Below are positions 7,784 to 13,123 of a DNA stretch of 13,123 nucleotides, piece by piece. This stretch comes from Hemicentrotus pulcherrimus (Eukaryota > Echinodermata > Echinoidea > Camarodonta > Strongylocentrotidae), in NCBI GenBank assembly GCA_003118195.1, contig BEXV01000044.1, forward strand, positions 114,562 to 127,684. Direction: 5' to 3'. Under the pieces are notes generated by a model. The model worked only from the letters and a program-made list of their open reading frames with translations. It did not search any database and had not been told where the DNA came from. Each line of letters opens with the position of its first letter. Position 1 is the first letter of the stretch. A program made the position numbers and the translations under genes.

Positions 7784-8452
7784 ACAGTGTGAGTCCAAAA
7801 AAAAGTTTACACCTAGAAAATTGCTATTAAAAAAAAAAAAATCATCTTTGAACAGTAAATTATTATACATTTTATGAAAGAGTGTTTTATCCCAAATCGT
7901 TTGTTATCATTTTTGTGTGGTATGTGTTCACGTTTGGATGAACAGGAGGCATTGTTTGTGAGAGTGCAAAAATCGACTTCGCCGAAGTTGCTTATGTGAT
8001 GTTTGAATAAACAATTGGGATTTGGGTATTAATTCGGTCTTTGGAGATCCATATAATATCCCTAAAAAAATTAACCATGCCACACATATCAAATATCGAA
8101 AATCAAATATCAACGAACATTTGTGCGCGTGTGTGTGGGTGTGTGTGACTTTGCCCTTTGCCAGAAGCATATGCAATGCATTTCATTTGATACATTCAAT
8201 TCATTCCCTCATTCCGCTAATCTCAACCTAATACATACTGTAGGCATCACTTTGGCGCAAGTCTATTTTTGCACTCTCGCAAACAATGCCTCCTGTTCAT
8301 CCAAGCGTGAACACATACCACAGAAAAATGATACCAAATGATTTGGGATAAAACAATGTTTCATGAGATGTATAATAATTTACTGTTCATAGATGATTTT
8401 AAAAATAACTAGCAACTTTAGAGGTGTAAACTTTTTTTTTGACTCACACGGT
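7784..8452. mobile_element. MITE with about 205-bp terminal inverted repeats
   Basis: The left arm (7784-7991) and right arm (8249-8452) are inverted copies over their whole length with scattered substitutions and small indels. The outermost bases are ACAGTGTGAGTCC and, reversed, ACCGTGTGAGTCA, each followed by an A8-9 run and AGTTTACACCT. Inner blocks include TTTATCCCAAATC, TATGTGTTCACG, TTGGATGAACAGGAGGCAT and GAGAGTGCAAAAAT. The right end abuts TA and the left an AA that may be a mutated TA. Ends beginning CAGTGTGAGTC fit a Tc1/mariner-like foldback MITE. The roughly 257-bp centre has a GT-rich run and no transposase. Confidence 0.92.
8122..8147 (+). repeat. GT-rich microsatellite in the MITE centre
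   Basis: An imperfect (GT)n run, TGTGCGCGTGTGTG then TGGGTGTGTGTG, sits in the unpaired centre of the MITE. It is alternating purine-pyrimidine and could adopt Z-DNA; it may vary in length between individuals. Confidence 0.75.
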
Positions 8453-9074
8453 AGCCTGTGGATATTTTAGTTTTAGTTTCTAAATGCTCTCCTGATTGAA
8501 GTACATGTCTGATATGATGAGAGACTGTGTCATAATAAAGGTGTTGGAAAGCAAAGGGAAACATGAGTTGTGTATTGCTAAGGACAGAGTTTGGTGTGTA
8601 ATAATTGAAATTATTTAACATGATTCAGAATGTACAAAGAAATTGAGAGATATTGGAGTTATCAAGGAAAAAATTATGTAGATTTTATATCAGTTATATT
8701 TTAAGTGGAAACAATAGGTCACATGTGAAGTAAAAAAGGTATTTTTGCAATCTTTGTAATCAGGTTTGTGACGTCATAAAGTATTTTATACATCTTTAAT
8801 CTATGGATAAGAAATGAAAGCGAAATTAATGGCCATGTAAGTGGTGAAGTGCTTGTAAGTTGCAATTTCATGCAGATGGAAAGTAGTGTTTGCATGATTG
8901 AATGGATATATCATAACTTCTAAGAATGAGCATTTCCTTTTCCTTTTCCCAGTTGTAGTTATACATGTAGCTTGCTTAGTTTTGTGTGAGAATCTGTCGA
9001 CAGTACAAGTAAAGTTATATAATTGTGTATTCCTAATAATTTTGAGGTTTGTTTCTTTTTTATTCTCTTGCCAG

Positions 9075-9186
9075 TATAGGAGTCTGAGGACATCAAATCA
9101 CCCGTGATTGAGACTGAACTTGCTTCTTTTGTCTACTTGGCCATTGAGGCCCTTGTAAGGATACCTGAGAGAAAGGATCAACCAGT
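9075..9186 (+). other. 5' UTR part of the first coding exon, with acceptor site
   Basis: The exon starts after a long pyrimidine tract ending TTCTCTTGCCAG (acceptor AG at 9073-9074). The 112-nt stretch contains no ATG, so the start at 9187 is the first in the exon, and a TGA (9166-9168) is in frame upstream, closing the frame before the start. The sequence is less AT-rich than the intron before it. Confidence 0.7.
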
Positions 9187-9290
9187 ATGGCCTCTGTATG
9201 GAAGAGACTTCAGAGGGTTGGCAAGAGGGCTGCCAAGTTTAAGTTCACTGGTTCTCTACATGAATTAGCAGTGGAAGCAACCAAAAAGTG
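9187..9290 (+). CDS. EHBP1: EH domain-binding protein 1 (EHBP1) orthologue, first coding exon (partial)
   Basis: EHBP1 proteins couple EHD ATPases and Rab8/Rab10-type GTPases to actin in endocytic recycling and vesicle traffic. The family has an N-terminal C2 domain (NT-C2), a central calponin-homology domain and a C-terminal bMERB domain. This 104-nt exon encodes 34 residues plus two bases of a Trp codon: MASVWKRLQRVGKRAAKF, then KFTGSLHELAVEATK and KW. From recall it matches vertebrate EHBP1 at the MASVWKRLQRVGK start, the KF core and the (E)xTKKW end, which open the NT-C2 domain. The ATG has A at -3 and G at +4, an in-frame TGA lies 21 bp upstream, and the exon ends at a consensus donor (TG|GTAAGT, phase 2). 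The rest of the protein, normally well over 700 residues, lies beyond the window. EHBP1L1 is a vertebrate paralogue, so a single EHBP1 gene is expected here. Confidence 0.9.
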
Positions 9291-9619
9291 GTAAGTATTT
9301 CTAGGCAGGAAAGCAGGGTTGAATTGTTGTGTACCTGGCAGGAAGACAAGAATTGATGTGCAGACACCAGATGTACATTCATAGAAAAATGCTTTTTCAA
9401 GTTTTGGAAACTCGATATTAAACTACATCTGTTCACCACACTTTCATCTGTACATCATCCAAAGTTTAGGAATGCTATAAAAAAAACAACTCTTTTGTGG
9501 GATTTATAGATTTAAAAGGTTTTGACTTGGGTTATAATCCTACCATTTAAAGCCAAAGACCTTCCAGGGGAAAGCATGAATTTAGATTTTTTAATTTAAA
9601 AAACATGATTTTAGCTGAC

Positions 9620-10010
9620 ACTGCATCACTGCCCATTAGCTTCAGCGATTAATGACCGTGTTACAACAGTGTGGTGAATGACAGCTAACAGAATGCACAT
9701 GTATACATATCACACGCAGTAGAGGAGTAATATCAACACGGCCCAGTTTAGCCTTATGAATTAAACAAACTCTGCGGCCAGCCAGCTAGTGTGGCTGCCT
9801 GCGAAACAACATCAAGCGAGAGAAACCTTGCCAGCGATTCCAGTCATCCCAATCGTCCACTCTCACATGAACCGAGGGGCCAGAACAGATGGTGCAAACA
9901 ACGAATGTAAGCTTACACTCGTTGCCATGGGTGCATTCTCGTGCCGGACAGGACTCTCTTCCTGTTTTGCCTTCAGGCCTAGTCCTTCTAAACCGATAGT
10001 GATAACTACA
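9620..10010. promoter_or_regulatory. GC-richer intronic block, candidate enhancer
   Basis: Within an AT-rich intron this block is distinctly richer in GC. It contains homeodomain-type cores (CATTAG, GATTAATGA), a TGACAG (TALE-class) site and a TTCCTG (Ets-type) site. The open frame at 9789-10070 across it lacks good splice sites and resembles no family I know. Regulatory function is inference from composition and position near the 5' end of the gene. Confidence 0.3.
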
Positions 10011-10419
10011 TTCATGAATAAAACTTGGCTTTGTTATTTCACATATTTTATTAAAAATTTGAGAAAATGAAAGTGTTTAAGACTTTCATCCACATTATTA
10101 ATCTATTTCAAACTGCTTGAAAATAGTTTAGAAAGATTAAGTGTATGATATCTACTTCAGTTGTTGTTAAAGAAGAGGAATTTGCCTTTTTTTCTCTCTC
10201 TCTTAGTATGCACTGATAGACAATTGGTGGAGAAAAAAATTAAAACCTCACACAAAGGTGTAATCGTAAAGACACAAGTCAATATATATTTGTTTATTAT
10301 TGGTTATCCTGATATTTTAAATATGATACTTCTGAAAGATATCTCTTTGTACCACAAGAATCATAAGTGGTACCTTTAATCGAAAGTGTTATCATCTTTG
10401 GTTAAGAGGGAACTAAACT

Positions 10420-10690
10420 TTTCATCTCTAGCCTGTATTTGACATGTTTGCAAGCCGTGGTTGGAGTGATAAAGATCATTTCTTTCCTCAACAAGATTGC
10501 TCGGTAGTTTCCACCTCCTATAAATAGTCCCAACATCACCCCGATATAGCTCCCTGCTGCATTCTGTGATGCGAATGAGTTGGTTTTCAATCAGCTGACT
10601 CTACTCAATTTCCCCCAAATAAACCTGTCAAATCATGTAGAAGGAAGAGAGTGCACTTCTAAGGAGTTCTCCCCTGTGTTTAAGCTTCCA
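10420..10690. other. GC-richer intronic block of unknown role
   Basis: Composition rises above the intron background. A minus-strand open frame (10402-10590) crosses it, encoding a short Gly- and Ile-rich peptide (GVMLGLFIGGGNYRAILL). I recognise no family and see no supporting splice signals, so I do not call a gene. GATAAAGATCA at about 10468 is a GATA-type site. Confidence 0.3.
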
Positions 10691-10740
10691 TCTGATTTGA
10701 CCATGAGGACCTTGTGTAATTATTTTATCATAACAATCAG

Positions 10741-10761
10741 TTTTTTTTTTTGGGGGGGGGG
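10741..10761. repeat. T11-G10 homopolymer junction
   Basis: Eleven T are followed directly by ten G, like the junction at 506-522. Length is likely unstable or imprecisely sequenced. Confidence 0.85.
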
Positions 10762-11162
10762 AGTTATGAAAAACTGGTTTTATTTGGGACTTTTCCCTAC
10801 CTGTTTGTTGACGTAGATGCTGAATTCACAGTTATCAAAATTTTTCTTGGAGAATGTACCCTATTCACAGCCTTGATTACAGCCTTAGGGGAAATGAAGT
10901 TCCTTTGACTATGTTTATGCTTCCATGGTGTGTCATGTTTTATGTTGAATTTGACTTCTCACACAAATGAGATTGCAAAAACTTTAGCTTTGTAAATGTT
11001 GGTCCATTAAAACCTTACATTTGGTGCATTTTAGGCACATTCCCCCCAAATTGCTAAACTACATTGTTTATTCGACATCAAATTTATCACTATATCTATA
11101 TATTCCATCTTCTAAAAAATAAAAAAAATGTACATACTCGACTTTCCTTTTGAGCATTCAAC

Positions 11163-11182
11163 CATGGACCCTAGGGTCCATG
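11163..11182. repeat. 20-bp perfect palindrome
   Basis: CATGGACCCTAGGGTCCATG is exactly self-complementary with no spacer. The pairing stops at both flanks. It is GC-rich relative to the intron around it, so base composition does not explain it. It could be a dimer-binding site or a transposon footprint. Confidence 0.85.
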
Positions 11183-11318
11183 ATTCAATGATGCATAATA
11201 GAACCACACTAACTTCATCTCTCTTCAGCTGCTTGTTGAAAAGAAGTGTGCTTGACACAAATGCATGTTGTAGTATCAAGTTAGAAGAAAAAAGACATTT
11301 ACAAGATTAAATCTTTTA

Positions 11319-11480
11319 TTAAAGGGCAATCCCACCCTAATAGCATACAACTCTAAAAGAAAGCATTAAATTAGAGAAGCTGAATGGTGAAAGTTTTAAC
11401 AAAATTTGGAGAGATAAAATAAGAAAGTTATAATTTTTATAAAAGTTGTAATCACTGTACGGATGGGACGGTTAGGACCT
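11319..11480 (+). mobile_element. TTAA-AGGG repeat end, MITE-like, one end only
   Basis: TTAA (11319-11322) followed by AGGGCAATCCCACCCTAATA resembles the ends of TTAA-target (Kolobok-like) repeats common in echinoderm genomes, as I recall them. The following GAATGGTGAAAGTTTTAAC, AAAATTTGGAGAGA and AATAAGAAAGTTATAATTT have the same ring. No inverted counterpart is found before the window ends, so the copy is truncated or its other end is decayed; the 3' limit is approximate. Confidence 0.45.
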
Positions 11481-11924
11481 TCAAAAGTAGCAGTGACTTT
11501 GCACCTGTCAATATTGTGACTGACTGGAATAATCCATAGGGAATGAGGAATGTGATCACAAGTGCAGAATTGTAGTTGAATCTAGTAACCATAGTAATGA
11601 TACACTGAAGAGTTTTGAGTAGAAATTGAGATTGTACTTGTAAAAAAAATGAATGATTAGATATTACACAAATAGAGCATTGATGGAATTGTTTGCAAGG
11701 TAATGATTGAAGAGATGCTTTTATGGGAATGAAAACATCATTATGTGCCTTTCATATCCTCATTAGTGAATGATTAACACCAATATATGCACTTGATGCT
11801 TTTCAACATGGTCAAAGGACGAAGTGATTTCAGATTCAAATTTTTCAGTCTTTTGGGGTTGTTTTTTGCTTATAAATCACTCTGAAGCTTTTATTTTCAT
11901 TATTAGGATTTATATATTCAACCT

Positions 11925-11938
11925 GTACATGTACATGT
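11925..11938. repeat. ACATGTACATGT-type palindrome (one of four)
   Basis: GTACATGTACATGT here, with matching copies at 249-262, 4061-4074 and 6389-6402. All are self-complementary repeats of the ACATGT/TGTACA unit. They are scattered in non-coding DNA rather than clustered. Confidence 0.8.
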
Positions 11939-12571
11939 GAGAAGATTTTTTTTTAATAAATCGGAATAGGTGATTTTAAAGGGTATAATGTATATGTGAT
12001 TTACATTCAAAATGTGCACAAGTTTACATTCACAGACGGATACAACCGTTAAAGTAAACAAAAATTCAGAATGTAATGAATGAGTCAAAAGCCAGTCGCT
12101 GATACTTTCCTGTCAGGAATATTTATGAATAATTATTTTTCTTTACACTATGAAATTAATCACATTATAAATCTTGGATTGTAACAATACAGGACTCTTT
12201 TTACAAGCTGAATACAGAACTCTCATCAAGAGTACTCATTTTGTAGAAGAGTGCCCTCTTGTGTTCAGATTGTGCATAGTATCAATAAAAACCCTCTGTG
12301 CCCTCAATACAAGTCCATAGATAGAATGGGAGCTGTTTGATTAAGAAGAAGACTGACCTCTCGTGTCTGGAAATAGAAAGTAGAATGCTTCACCATGAAA
12401 TTTGCCTTGATATGAAATGTAAATGTACAGTATTGAAATGGGTTTGAAATTGATGCCTTTACTGTCATTCTTTGAAGAAAAGTTAATATCTTCATATATT
12501 TCACACTTATGATCTTTATATCGATCAAACTAAGGCAAATTAAGGGGGAATATAATTAGGTGTATAAGTCA

Positions 12572-12608
12572 TTTTTTTCCTTCTTTTTTTTCTCTCTTTT
12601 TTTTTCTT
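12572..12608 (+). repeat. Polypyrimidine tract
   Basis: Thirty-seven consecutive pyrimidines, mostly T with CT steps. It is not followed promptly by an AG that opens an exon-like frame, so I do not read it as an acceptor tract. Confidence 0.8.
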
Positions 12609-13080
12609 ATTCATGTATTTATTTATTTTAAGAAAATAAATCATTGTACTTATTTTTTTATAAATTGTTGTCGTTAATAGATATCAGTTTTGGTTGAAGG
12701 TTTTTCTGTTGGAACTTGCAACTCATGATATATACTTTGCAATTGCTTTGTTTTGTTTGCCAAAAGATAGTGGATTTCTATTCCTTTCCTTTTTTAATTT
12801 TTGGTGAAATGGAAATATACTTTCTTTAGAATAAGATATTTGATTATAAATTCTTTTATAATCTCATCTCTATTGTCATGAAGAGCAGACTTTCCTCAAT
12901 TTTTTAAAAACGTGAATACTGGCGGGGTTTACTGAAAGTCATTGATAAGTCATGGTTATTAACTTATTTCTATTTCCTTAATCCTGTTTAATATCCCCAA
13001 TTCCCCTCCCGGCTGATCTTGTTACCCATTTAAGTACCGGTATCTGATCAAAGAGAGCACACCTGTGGGATGATCAAGGG

Positions 13081-13123
13081 CAGGGGCGGACACAGGAGGG
13101 AGGGGGGGTTCAACCCCCCCCCC
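13081..13123 (+). mobile_element. Possible hAT-like repeat end, cut by the window edge
   Basis: CAGGGGCGGACACAGGAGGG resembles CAGGGGCGGATCCAGG, which I recall as a frequent end of hAT-type repeats in invertebrate genomes. It runs into G7-TT-C-AA-C7 (13102-13120), an odd-centred perfect palindrome. Only the first 43 bp are in the window, so boundaries, target duplication and type cannot be tested. Confidence 0.4.

Larger units (their letters stand above)
6870..9074 (+). other. Predicted first intron (5' UTR intron) of the EHBP1-like gene
   Basis: Starts at GTAAGG (6870) and ends at a pyrimidine-rich tract then TTGCCAG (9074). The acceptor is strong; the donor choice is inference. The intron is AT-rich and carries a small hairpin, a polypurine tract and a large MITE, listed separately. 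No other coding exon is seen within it. Confidence 0.5.
9291..13123 (+). other. Intron after the first coding exon, open at the right edge
   Basis: Starts with a consensus GTAAGTATTT donor. No following exon that would continue the NT-C2 domain (family expectation: Gln-Pro-rich start, then a Val-rich strand and Trp-Thr-Arg-Arg) is seen, so the intron exceeds 3.8 kb. Subregions with structure are listed separately; the rest is AT-rich without recognisable genes. Confidence 0.65.

Noticed and set aside
9789..10070. 93-residue open frame after the first coding exon
   Set aside because: It does not continue the NT-C2 domain, has no good acceptor at its start, and degrades into AT-rich intron.
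10183..10207. Pyrimidine tract ending CTCTCTTAG, acceptor-like
   Set aside because: The sequence after it does not give a frame compatible with EHBP1 and stops occur quickly in the required phase.
10402..10590. Minus-strand 62-residue frame with a Gly-rich stretch
   Set aside because: No family recognised and no supporting splice or promoter signals. Kept only as a GC-richer block.
1..13123. CRISPR array, prokaryotic operon or defence system
   Set aside because: No regularly spaced repeats and no long prokaryote-like genes. Splice sites and MITEs show animal nuclear DNA.

Overview
This is eukaryotic, metazoan nuclear DNA: AT-rich, non-operonic, intron-dominated and dense in small repeats. 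Frequent ACATGTACATGT-type palindromes, AT-rich introns and many short non-autonomous DNA transposons fit a marine invertebrate deuterostome. An echinoderm such as a sea urchin is my best guess, from recall of repeat style only. No bacterial-type gene, rRNA, intact tRNA or CRISPR array is visible. Nearly all open frames in the window are chance frames in non-coding DNA.

The one recognisable gene lies on the + strand. A coding exon at 9187-9290 begins MASVWKRLQRVGK, the distinctive N-terminus of EH domain-binding protein 1 (EHBP1), and ends in the codon of a conserved KKW motif at a GTAAGT donor. It sits in a predicted 216-bp exon (9075-9290) with a strong acceptor, a 112-nt 5' UTR part, an upstream in-frame stop and a good Kozak context. 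A GC- and CpG-richer block at about 6540-6869, ending in AAAG|GTAAGG, is the likely promoter plus first non-coding exon. That would give a 2.2-kb first intron (6870-9074) and a second intron running past the right edge.

Left part (1-6400): no gene found. It holds a nest of related TA-flanked inverted-repeat transposons at 457-1484, with a second at 650-1226 inside it and a truncated third at 1959-2095. The inner one carries a tRNA-like Pol III sequence on the minus strand. There is a 150-bp tandem duplication (1546-1844), a complete 0.5-kb TTAA-flanked MITE (3016-3525) and a 92-bp minisatellite-like repeat (5258-5462).

Middle and right (6400-13123): promoter/first exon; first intron with a polypurine tract (7440-7500) and a 0.67-kb MITE with about 205-bp inverted arms (7784-8452); the coding exon; then intron with GC-richer candidate regulatory segments, a 20-bp perfect palindrome (11163-11182), a TTAA-AGGG repeat end (11319 onward) and a G/C-rich, possibly hAT-like repeat end cut by the window boundary (13081-13123).

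The main interest is the 5' end of an EHBP1 orthologue and a small natural collection of MITE families, including nesting and an internal tRNA-like promoter. I do not see a new multi-gene system.
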